Source of the DNA: SG8-39 sp041558415
GTDB lineage: Bacteria > Pseudomonadota > Gammaproteobacteria > Burkholderiales > SG8-39
Direction of reading: 5' to 3'
Length of the DNA stretch: 46,994 bases
Assembly: GCA_041558415.1 (NCBI GenBank)
Contig: JBFFEY010000021.1
Coordinates: 1 to 46,994 of the forward strand
The notes under the pieces were generated by a model that worked only from the letters and a program-made list of their open reading frames with translations, had not been told where the DNA came from and made no database searches. A program made the position numbers and the translations under genes. Positions within the stretch are counted from its first letter, which is position 1; every line of letters starts with the position of its first letter. This document shows positions 1-7,547 of this stretch, piece by piece.

Positions 1-2856
1 GATGGTGCGACCACAGGTACCTACACGGTGACGGTGGTCGATGACGCGCTGCTCGAGCCGACCGAGACGGTCGATGCGCAAATCAGCAACCCGAGCGATG
101 CCGCGGTGACGATCACGGGTGCGACCGCCACGGCGAACATCACCGACAACGACACGGCGACGCTGACGGTAAACGATGTGACGGTCGACGAGGCGGCGGG
201 CACGCTAAGCTTCAGCGTGAGCGTGGATAACGCCGTCCAGGGTGGGTTCAGCGTCGATTACAGCTTCACCGACGGTACGGCCACGGGCGCCGGGGTGGAC
301 TACGACAGCAGCGTGGGCACGCTGAACTTCGTGGGCACCGCGGGTGAGATCCAGACCATCACGCTGAACATCACCGACGACGGGCTGTTCGAGGCCGATG
401 AGACCTTCACGGTCAACCTGACCAGCAGCAACGCGCTGGTCGACGACAGCGACAGCGCGATCGGCACCATCACCAACAACGACTTCGCCCCGGTAAACAG
501 CGTGCCCGGGCCGCAGAATGTCAACGAAGACAACAACCTGGTCTTCGATACCGGAGCGGGTAACCTGATCTCGGTGTCTGACACCGACAGCGGCACGCTG
601 ACCGTTACGCTGACGGTAACCAACGGCACGCTCACGCTGAGCGGGACCACTGGCCTTGGGTTTACCACGGGAACTGGTACTGCGGACGCGACGATGACGT
701 TCACGGGCGCACTCGCGGATATCAACGCTGCGCTTGACGGACTCGTATTTGCGCCAACCGCAAATTACAACGGACCGGCAACGCTGACGCTTGACACGAG
801 CGATGGCGTAAATAGCGACAGCGACGCGGTTGCGATCAACGTGATTCCGGTCAACGACCCGGCCACCTTCGGCGGCACCAGCGGCACGGGCGCCGAGGAC
901 GGCGGTGCGATCACGGGCACGCTGACGGCGAGCGACCCGGCCGATGGCATGAGCAACCCGAACTTCACGGTGGTCCTGACGGCGACCAACGGCACCGCCG
1001 CGATCGACCCGGTCACCGGGGACTGGACGTACACGCCCAACCCTGATTTCTACGGCAGCGACTCGTTCACGGTGAGCGTGATCGACGACGACGGCAACGT
1101 CGAGACGCAGGCGATCTCGCTCACGGTCACCGCCGTCAATGACGACCCGATCATCACCAACCTCACCGGCGACAACGCGCCGGTCATCGCCGGCGGCAGC
1201 GCAGGGCTGATCGACGTTGGCAGCAATGCCCTGGTGACCGACGTCGACTCCCCGGACTTCGCCGGCGGCAGCCTCTCGATCGTGCAGACCACCGGCACGA
1301 TCAACGGCAGTTACGGCGTCGACGGCACGACGGTCATTGCAGGGGCCGACGCGACGATCGTGGGCGGCGAGACCATCTTTGTCGGCGGCGTCGCGATCGG
1401 CACGGTCGACGCGCTCGACGACGGCCAGGGCGGCAACGGGCTCACGCTCAACCTGAACGGCAATGCCACGCCGGCGCGGGCCGCCACGCTGCTGCAGAAC
1501 CTGACCTATGCGGCACCCTCCGGCGTTGGCGCCCGGGGCTTCACGCTGACGCTGGGCGATGGCGACGGTGGAGCCGGTAGCGCGAGCTATACGGTCTCGG
1601 TGGCGAGCAACCCGCCCGTGATCGCGGGGCTCGGCGGCGACAGCAGCGTCTATAACGAGGGCGATGCCCCCGTCGGCCTGGATGTCGGCGGCGACGCGCT
1701 GGTGACCGACCCGGATTCCGTGGACTTCAACGGCGGCAATCTGACCGCGTCCATCACCACCGGCGGTGACGCTGCCGAGGACGTGCTGGGTCTGGACACC
1801 TCGGGGACGGTCTCCCTCACCGGGACGACAGTCTCGGTGGGCGGGGTCGCCATCGGTACGTTGACCTCTGACGGGACCGGCGGCAATCCGCTGGTGGTCA
1901 CCTTCAACGGCAACGCGACCCCGGCCCGGGTGTCGGTCCTCGCCCAGGCCCTGACCTACAGCAATACGGACACCAGTGCACCGACCGCCGGGTTGCGCAG
2001 CATCGCGGTGACGGTGCGCGATTCGGCGCCGGGACCGGGTTCCGCGGTCAGCGCAGTTCAGACGCTCACGGTGGATGTGCATCAACTCGTTGATGCATTG
2101 ACACTTTCCGCTCTCGACACGGGCCTGCCGCCCGACTTCCAGCAGCAGACCGAACTGGCCGCCGAGCCGACCGGCTTCAATGGCGAGCCTATGGAAGGGC
2201 AAGTAGAGGTTACCCAGTTCGTGCTCCCGGCGGTCGCGGAATCGGTGCGGCAGCGCGACGCCATGGCCATGAAGATGGCTGGGGTATTCACCACCGTGGA
2301 CGTTTCGGAGGTTCAGTCCGAGTCGCTCACCCCGGGTACCCTGGTCGACCCGGCGCTGTTCGTGCTGCCGGCGGTGCACGCCGTCCAGCTCGAGGCGGCG
2401 GAAGCCCAGGCGCGCGCGCAGCTGGTGTCCACGCGGCTCGCGCCGGCCTCGGACGGGGCGTTTAGTGCGGGCGAAAGGCTGCCGGGGGTTTCGCCGTTGG
2501 CGGCGGCCCCGTTTGGCGGTCAGCCTGCCGCGCGAGAAGGTGGTCTGGCCGAGGCGGCGGGCCTGCCGCAGCCGACGGCGGGGGTGAGTATCAGTGACCT
2601 GCCAGCCGAAGACGATTCAGTCGCCAACGATGCCGAGTTTGTCCTGGACAATTTTGGCGAGGTACCCCAAGCTGATGATGCCGACAGCCAGACCCGGGAC
2701 GATGCGCGGGCCGACGACTTCATGTCCTTCCATAACGAACAATCGCAACGTCCTATGGGGGCAGCATCTTTCGCTACCCTTTTGCGCGAAGAATCCGCTA
2801 AACTGCGAGCTGGTCCGTTCGCTGGCGGAGGGTCGTCAGCGAGGTGGGCCGGCTGA
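1..2856 (+). CDS. Giant Calx-beta/cadherin-like repeat surface protein, C-terminal 951 residues (5' partial)
   Basis: The reading frame is open from the first base, so the gene begins upstream. Visible residues 1-160 look like Calx-beta repeats (acidic DD/DNDT turns, 'FSVDYSFTDGTA'). Residues about 165-375 are cadherin/VCBS-like modules with the 'VNDDP'-type Ca-binding linker, and residues 380-694 hold two copies of a longer module. The last 255 residues are non-repetitive, contain two 'FVLPAV' motifs and end in a polar tail. Such proteins are secreted or surface-anchored Ca-binding adhesins, as known for the family. I see no RTX GGxGxDxxx nonapeptides, LPXTG or autotransporter barrel, so the export signal is not a textbook one. 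It lies 35 bp upstream of a TolC/HlyD/M50 cassette on the same strand, which I infer exports it. The adhesin class is well supported; the exact role is not. Confidence 0.85.
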   Translation, partial: DGATTGTYTVTVVDDALLEPTETVDAQISNPSDAAVTITGATATANITDNDTATLTVNDVTVDEAAGTLSFSVSVDNAVQGGFSVDYSFTDGTATGAGVDYDSSVGTLNFVGTAGEIQTITLNITDDGLFEADETFTVNLTSSNALVDDSDSAIGTITNNDFAPVNSVPGPQNVNEDNNLVFDTGAGNLISVSDTDSGTLTVTLTVTNGTLTLSGTTGLGFTTGTGTADATMTFTGALADINAALDGLVFAPTANYNGPATLTLDTSDGVNSDSDAVAINVIPVNDPATFGGTSGTGAEDGGAITGTLTASDPADGMSNPNFTVVLTATNGTAAIDPVTGDWTYTPNPDFYGSDSFTVSVIDDDGNVETQAISLTVTAVNDDPIITNLTGDNAPVIAGGSAGLIDVGSNALVTDVDSPDFAGGSLSIVQTTGTINGSYGVDGTTVIAGADATIVGGETIFVGGVAIGTVDALDDGQGGNGLTLNLNGNATPARAATLLQNLTYAAPSGVGARGFTLTLGDGDGGAGSASYTVSVASNPPVIAGLGGDSSVYNEGDAPVGLDVGGDALVTDPDSVDFNGGNLTASITTGGDAAEDVLGLDTSGTVSLTGTTVSVGGVAIGTLTSDGTGGNPLVVTFNGNATPARVSVLAQALTYSNTDTSAPTAGLRSIAVTVRDSAPGPGSAVSAVQTLTVDVHQLVDALTLSALDTGLPPDFQQQTELAAEPTGFNGEPMEGQVEVTQFVLPAVAESVRQRDAMAMKMAGVFTTVDVSEVQSESLTPGTLVDPALFVLPAVHAVQLEAAEAQARAQLVSTRLAPASDGAFSAGERLPGVSPLAAAPFGGQPAAREGGLAEAAGLPQPTAGVSISDLPAEDDSVANDAEFVLDNFGEVPQADDADSQTRDDARADDFMSFHNEQSQRPMGAASFATLLREESAKLRAGPFAGGGSSARWAG
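1138..2082 (+). repeat. Two diverged copies of a ~157-residue extracellular module
   Basis: The two copies run about 1138-1608 and 1609-2082. Each has an early 'ALVTDxDSxDFxGGxL' block, a central 'VGGVAIGT' block and a late 'NGNATPAR' block followed by 'LTY', in the same order. They are similar in protein but clearly diverged in DNA, so the duplication is not recent. They form the last repeat units before the unique C-terminal tail. Confidence 0.75.
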
Positions 2857-2891
2857 GAACATGAAGAACAGACAGCCAGGTGCGCGATAGC

Positions 2892-5800
2892 ATGCGGACG
2901 TCCGCGACGTCTTTCATTGCTTCTGCTGCTGCAGCCTGTGCGCTTGTCGTCGCAGGGTGTGCGGTCAAGCCCGAGCCTCTCAAGAGCGAGGACGTGCGCA
3001 AGCGCTACGCCGCCGATCAGTATCTGCTCTATGCGGAGCAGGAGCCGATCACTGCGGCGATTGACCTCAACACGGCAATCGCGCGCGCACTCAAGTACAA
3101 CCTCGATTACCGCCTCAAGCTCATGGAGCGCGCGCTCGCGACCGGGCTGTGGGACGTGTCGCGTTACGACATGCTGCCGAAAGTCGTGGCGTCGGCAGGC
3201 TATGCCACGCGCAACAACGATTCCGGCGGCACCAGCGTCAGCATCTTCGACGGACGTGAGACGCTGTCGCCGTCGACCTCGCAGGAGCGCAACCGCTGGC
3301 TGGCCAATGCCGAGTTCTCCTGGAACCTGCTGGACTTCGGCCTTTCCTATTACCGCGCCAAGCAGCTGGCTGATGAGACGCTGATTTCCGAGGAGCGCCG
3401 GCGCCGGGTCATACAGAACATTGTCCAGGACACACGCAGCGCCTACTGGCGCGCCGTGGGTGCCCAGCGGCTGGCCAAGAAAGCCGACGATTTGCTGGCC
3501 CGGGTCAAGTGGGCGCTGGAAAGGTCGCGTCGGGCGGAGGCCGAAGGGCTGCTGCCGCCGGTGAAGGCACTGGCCTATCAGCGTGACCTTCTCGACGCCA
3601 CCACGCTGCTCAACATCCGCCGCCAGGAGCTCGAGTTCTCCAAGCGGGAGCTGGCGGCGCTCATGAACGTCACGCCGGGTACCAACTTCACGCTGGCGGA
3701 CGAGAAAGAGCCGCAACTGCCGCCCCCGCCGCGCAACATCGGCGAGCTGGAGGAAGTGGCGCTGGAGCACCGGCCCGAGCTGCGCGAAGAGGATTACCGA
3801 AAGCGCATATCGGTCGCGGAAACCCGAAAGGCGCTACTGTCCCTCCTGCCCGGCATAAGCATCGATTTTGCCGGCCGTTATGACTCGAACAGGTACCTCT
3901 ACAACCAGTCCTGGATCGACGGCGGCATCCAGATCTTCAGTAATCTCATGCGCTTGCTGGCGTATCCGTCGGTGGAGAAGGCCAACGAGCTGCGGCTCAA
4001 GGCGGACGATGCGCGTAGGGTGGCGCTTTCCATGGCGATCCTGACCCAGGTCCGCGTCTCGGTCCAGCGCTACGAACTTTCCCTTGTGGATCTGGACCTT
4101 GCGGAGCAATCGACCCAGGTGGACTCGCGTCTTGCCCAGTACGCCCGAGTTGCCCTGTCGATGCGGGTCGACTCCGAGCTGGAGCTGGTCCGGACCGAGG
4201 CTCGGGCCCTGATCGCCGAGTTCCAGCGCTACGCCTCCTACGCCAACGCGCAGGCGGCCTATGGGCGGATTCTGAACTCCCTCGGCGTTGACGTTCTGCC
4301 GGACGAGGTGCAGAGCGCGCAGGTCGACGCGCTTGCACAGGCTGTGGCCAGCGAGATCAAGAAGGCCGCGCGTGAAACCTTCCCGGTCGCGCTGGCACCC
4401 GTCAAGCGCCAGGCGCCGACCATCCAGGTACAGATCGAAAACATTAAAGGACAGGCACTTAAGGTCGCTGCGGAAGAAGCTGCGATCCGCGTGCTGCGCA
4501 CCGCCGGGTACCGGATCAATGGCCGCGACCCGCGGGCCCTGCGCCTGCGCATGCGCCTCGACGTGACCCGGGTAAGCGCGGGCGTCGACCGCGGCGCCTG
4601 GGACATCCGCTTGGAGCGAGCGGACGGTACGCTGGTCGGGCATTCGGAGTACTCGAGCCCCTTGGCGGCACAGTTCCGGCCATCGACCATGGATGCCTTC
4701 ACGGACGCCGCAACGGTGTCCCAGCTGAGTGCACTAAGCTCTTGGATAGACAAGGAAAAATCTAGGAGCGGGAGCTCTTTTGTGCAGGCCGATGCTGCGC
4801 AGCAAAGCGAGGCTCAGCCGGCACCGGTGGCGCCGCAGCCGCTGACCCAAGACGAAGAGGCGATCCGGGCTCCGCTGGCGGCCTGGACGCAGGCCTGGGC
4901 GGCGCAGGATGTGGAGCGTTACCTCGGTTCATATGCGCCAGGGTTCAAACCGGGCGATGGGCAGTCGCGCAGAGCCTGGGAAAGAGAGCGCCGTGCGCGG
5001 GTTTCCGAGCCGGAGCGAATCCAGGTCTCCATCAGCGGCATGCGGGTGCTGCAGCGCAACGAAGGCCGAGCGGTGGTCATGTTCCGGCAGGATTACCGTT
5101 CGGACCGTTACCGCGACAGCGTGCAAAAGCGTCTGGAGCTGGTGCGGAACGGCGAGCGCTGGCTGATTGCCGAAGAGCGGGTCGTTACGACTCTCTCGGA
5201 CACCGATACGCTGACGGCCGAGGCGACGGCAACTGCATGGCGGAATGAAGAAAAGCTGTCCAGCGGCAGCGCGCTTGCGCAAGCGGATGCTGCGGCGCAG
5301 GGCGAGGTTCAGCTTGCGCCAGCGAAAGCGGCAATCAATGTCGGCGCTGCGCCACGCGAAGCATCTGAAAGCCTATCTCAGGAGAGCAAACAAGAGGCCT
5401 TTGGCAGCTCGTTTGCGCAAAGCGATGCTGCGCGGCACACCGAGTCCCGGCCAGCGGCTGAATCGGCGTCGTTAGATACGGTTGCCCTGTCTGTTGAGAT
5501 GTCCTCAACTGATTGGTCTGGCGAAGGAAATCGTAGAACCGGTGTTTCTTCTGCGCAGCAAGGCGAGGCTAAGCCAGCGCCGATTGCGTCCCAGCCGGTG
5601 GCCCAGATTGAGGAGGGGGTTCTCGCTCCGGTGGTGGCCTGGGCCGAAGCTTGGGCATCTCAGGATGTGGAGCGCTACCTCGGTTCCTATGCCCCCGGGT
5701 TCGAGCCGGCGGATGGCAGCTCGCGGAAAGCATGGGAAGGACAGCGTCGCGAGCTGATTTCGAAGCCTGGCAGCATCCGTGTCGCGGTAAGCGAGATGCA

Positions 5801-6566
5801 GGTGCTGCAGCGCATTAATGGTCGGGCCGAAGTGACCTTCCGGCAGGACTACCGCTCGGACAGCTACCAGGACAGTGTACGCAAGAGGCTGGAACTGGTG
5901 CGGCACGGCGAGCGCTGGCTGATTGCCGGGGAGCACATTGTTGCGACCTTGGCCGGACCCGGAACAGAACCCGCCTCGGGAGTTGCAACTGCTTGGCTGA
6001 ACGAGAAAAAATCAGGCAATCGAGATTCGGTTGTTGCAACGGAGACGCCGCAAATCGCGAGCCGCCAGGTGCAGCCAACCCCGGCAACCGAAGCGCCCCA
6101 AGTCGCGACCCGCCAGGTGCAGCAAAGCCCCGCAACCGAAGCGCCGCAAGTCGCGACCCGCGAGGTGCAGCAAAGCCCCACAACCGAAGCGCCGCAAATC
6201 GCGACCCGCCAGGTGCAGCAAAGCCCCACAACCGAAGCGCCGCAAGTCTCGACCCGCGGGGTGCAGCCAACCCCCGCAACCGAAGCACCGCAAACCGTCA
6301 TGGCCGAGGTGCAGACAAGCGGCCGCAGCGGGGCGCAGCAAAAACAGGCAAAAGCCGAAACCGTAGAGGCTTCCACAAGGCCTGTTGCTGTGGCGCACAA
6401 AGAGATCGTCGCGGAAGAATCAGCCAGCGCGCCTACTGCGGCGCGTCATACGGCCTCACCGAACCGCTCGGAACCGGCTGATAAACAAGCCGGCCTGCAC
6501 GTCGCACTGAGTTGCAAGAGGGGGGGCATCGAGTTTCCGCAATTTAAGGGTAGGTGCCTTTACTAG
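2892..6566 (+). CDS. TolC-like outer-membrane efflux lipoprotein with two Cds6-like domains and a 16-residue repeat array
   Basis: Outer-membrane channel component (TolC/OEP family), predicted to form the exit duct of a trans-envelope exporter. From the ATG at 2892 a lipoprotein signal ends at 'VVAGC' (Cys23). A GTG at 2880 would add four residues, but neither start has a strong ribosome site. Residues about 55-470 carry the TolC-type helical repeats ('AIARALKYNLDYRLKLMERA'). An unassigned alpha/beta domain follows (about 515-610). Then come two copies of a SnoaL/NTF2-like domain of the kind seen at the C-terminus of the L,D-transpeptidase Cds6 (about 657-767 and 907-1018, 'QDVERYLGSYAPGF'), joined by Ala/Gln-rich linkers. 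Six tandem 16-residue repeats and a short tail end the protein. Usual TolC proteins have 450-500 residues, so about 750 are extra. It is followed by HlyD-type genes on the same strand. Confidence 0.85.
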   Translation: MRTSATSFIASAAAACALVVAGCAVKPEPLKSEDVRKRYAADQYLLYAEQEPITAAIDLNTAIARALKYNLDYRLKLMERALATGLWDVSRYDMLPKVVASAGYATRNNDSGGTSVSIFDGRETLSPSTSQERNRWLANAEFSWNLLDFGLSYYRAKQLADETLISEERRRRVIQNIVQDTRSAYWRAVGAQRLAKKADDLLARVKWALERSRRAEAEGLLPPVKALAYQRDLLDATTLLNIRRQELEFSKRELAALMNVTPGTNFTLADEKEPQLPPPPRNIGELEEVALEHRPELREEDYRKRISVAETRKALLSLLPGISIDFAGRYDSNRYLYNQSWIDGGIQIFSNLMRLLAYPSVEKANELRLKADDARRVALSMAILTQVRVSVQRYELSLVDLDLAEQSTQVDSRLAQYARVALSMRVDSELELVRTEARALIAEFQRYASYANAQAAYGRILNSLGVDVLPDEVQSAQVDALAQAVASEIKKAARETFPVALAPVKRQAPTIQVQIENIKGQALKVAAEEAAIRVLRTAGYRINGRDPRALRLRMRLDVTRVSAGVDRGAWDIRLERADGTLVGHSEYSSPLAAQFRPSTMDAFTDAATVSQLSALSSWIDKEKSRSGSSFVQADAAQQSEAQPAPVAPQPLTQDEEAIRAPLAAWTQAWAAQDVERYLGSYAPGFKPGDGQSRRAWERERRARVSEPERIQVSISGMRVLQRNEGRAVVMFRQDYRSDRYRDSVQKRLELVRNGERWLIAEERVVTTLSDTDTLTAEATATAWRNEEKLSSGSALAQADAAAQGEVQLAPAKAAINVGAAPREASESLSQESKQEAFGSSFAQSDAARHTESRPAAESASLDTVALSVEMSSTDWSGEGNRRTGVSSAQQGEAKPAPIASQPVAQIEEGVLAPVVAWAEAWASQDVERYLGSYAPGFEPADGSSRKAWEGQRRELISKPGSIRVAVSEMQVLQRINGRAEVTFRQDYRSDSYQDSVRKRLELVRHGERWLIAGEHIVATLAGPGTEPASGVATAWLNEKKSGNRDSVVATETPQIASRQVQPTPATEAPQVATRQVQQSPATEAPQVATREVQQSPTTEAPQIATRQVQQSPTTEAPQVSTRGVQPTPATEAPQTVMAEVQTSGRSGAQQKQAKAETVEASTRPVAVAHKEIVAEESASAPTAARHTASPNRSEPADKQAGLHVALSCKRGGIEFPQFKGRCLY
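6036..6323 (+). repeat. Six tandem 48-bp coding repeats
   Basis: Six in-frame units of exactly 48 bp encode variants of 'ATEAPQVATRQVQQSP'. The middle four are nearly identical and the outer two are diverged. They lie near the C-terminus of the TolC-like protein and form a Pro/Gln/Thr-rich, probably unstructured spacer. The length probably varies between strains because such arrays slip during replication. Confidence 0.9.
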
Positions 6567-6585
6567 AACGTGAAGGACAGCGCTC

Positions 6586-6744
6586 GTGAAGAAACTGATG
6601 CTCACAACGGGCAGCCTCCTTGCGGACTTGGCACTCCTGATGCCGACGCTGACTTTGGCGGTGCTCCATGACCGGGAAATGGGAATTTCAGCGGGTCTTG
6701 GCGGTCGCCAGGCAACGCCAATAGCGCTGGGCCAGCCGATTTGA
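6586..6744 (+). CDS. Possible 52-aa signal-peptide-bearing small protein
   Basis: GTG start at 6586 with an AGGACAG ribosome site at 6574-6580. The product begins 'MKKLMLTTGSLLADLALLM' and 'TLTLA', a convincing Sec signal peptide, and ends 27 residues later with 'PIALGQPI'. The stop (6742-6744) overlaps the TTG start of the next gene as TTGA, like the other coupled junctions in this cassette. It lies between the TolC-like and first adaptor genes. It could be a real small secreted peptide, a leader for translational coupling, or the remnant of an older adaptor start. I do not recognise a family. Confidence 0.4.
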   Translation: MKKLMLTTGSLLADLALLMPTLTLAVLHDREMGISAGLGGRQATPIALGQPI

Positions 6745-7547
6745 GCCCATATCGGCAACAACTCGCCGCCGGGCCAACACGCCACCTGGCAGCTGAAAAG
6801 GGCTTGCTGGCAACTCGCTTGGGGCGCGTGATTGCCCTTTCAGCCGCGCTCGGCTTCGGCGTCGCCCCCGCACAAGCCCAGGACCCAAGCGCGATCCGGG
6901 TCCTGCTGACCCCTGAACTGGAAACCACGCTGGCGAGCCCCATGCTTGGCCGTGTGCGCAACGTCAACGTTTCCCTGGGGTCGAGCTTCGACGAGCGTAA
7001 GGTCCTAGTCGATTTCTACTGCGACGAGCAGGCGGCCCGCGAGCGCATCGCCCGGGCCGAGGTGGCCGGGGCCCGGGAAAATTACGAAGCCAAGCTGCGC
7101 CTTCAGGGCCTGCAGTCGGCCGGCGAGGTGGAGGTGGCGATCGCCGCGGCCGCCGTCGACCGGGCCCGCGGCGAGCTGCAGCTGGCCAGGGTCCAGAAGG
7201 CCCAATGCACGGTGGCGGCGCCCTTCGCCGGCCGGGCCGTCAAGGTGCACGTCAAGCCCCATCAGGGTGTGAGTCCCGGCCAGCCGCTGGTCGAAATCGT
7301 CAGCCGCGGACCATTCAAGCTTCGCCTCAACGTGCCTTCGAAGTGGCTGGCATGGCTCAAACCCGGCACTCCGTTCGAGGTGAACATCGACGAAACGGGA
7401 CGTACCTACGCGGCGAAGGTGACCGCCATCAATGCCCGTGTAGACGCGGCCAGCCAGTCGGTGGAGGTGGAGGGCAGCATTATGGAGCGAGCCGGTGAGC
7501 TTCTGGCCGGCATGAGTGGCACGGCGCGCTTCAAGCCGCCGCAATGA
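6741..7547 (+). CDS. Periplasmic adaptor subunit (HlyD/RND-MFP family)
   Basis: Membrane-fusion/periplasmic adaptor protein that would bridge inner-membrane partners to the TolC-like channel. The chosen TTG start overlaps the preceding small ORF by 4 bp; TTG 6804 or GTG 6828 are alternatives. All leave a signal peptide ending 'APAQA' before 'QDPSAIRV'. A first half-lipoyl strand set ('LASPMLGRVRNVNVSLGSSF'), a short helical hairpin ('RERIARAEVAGARENYEAKL') and the second half-lipoyl ('TVAAPFAGRAVKVHVKPHQG') are followed by a beta-barrel domain to the end. At 268 residues it is short for an RND adaptor and has no transmembrane anchor or lipobox. Its stop overlaps the next start (ATGA at 7544), so the two are probably translated together. 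Confidence 0.85.
   Translation: MSPYRQQLAAGPTRHLAAEKGLLATRLGRVIALSAALGFGVAPAQAQDPSAIRVLLTPELETTLASPMLGRVRNVNVSLGSSFDERKVLVDFYCDEQAARERIARAEVAGARENYEAKLRLQGLQSAGEVEVAIAAAAVDRARGELQLARVQKAQCTVAAPFAGRAVKVHVKPHQGVSPGQPLVEIVSRGPFKLRLNVPSKWLAWLKPGTPFEVNIDETGRTYAAKVTAINARVDAASQSVEVEGSIMERAGELLAGMSGTARFKPPQ

Noticed and set aside
205..2379. A 724-codon minus-strand frame opposite the giant repeat protein
   Set aside because: Arg/Val/Asp-rich antisense of Calx-beta and cadherin repeats, with no start context or family.
6036..6323. Regular 48-bp repeats as a possible CRISPR array
   Set aside because: Units are contiguous without spacers, in frame, and continue the TolC-like protein.
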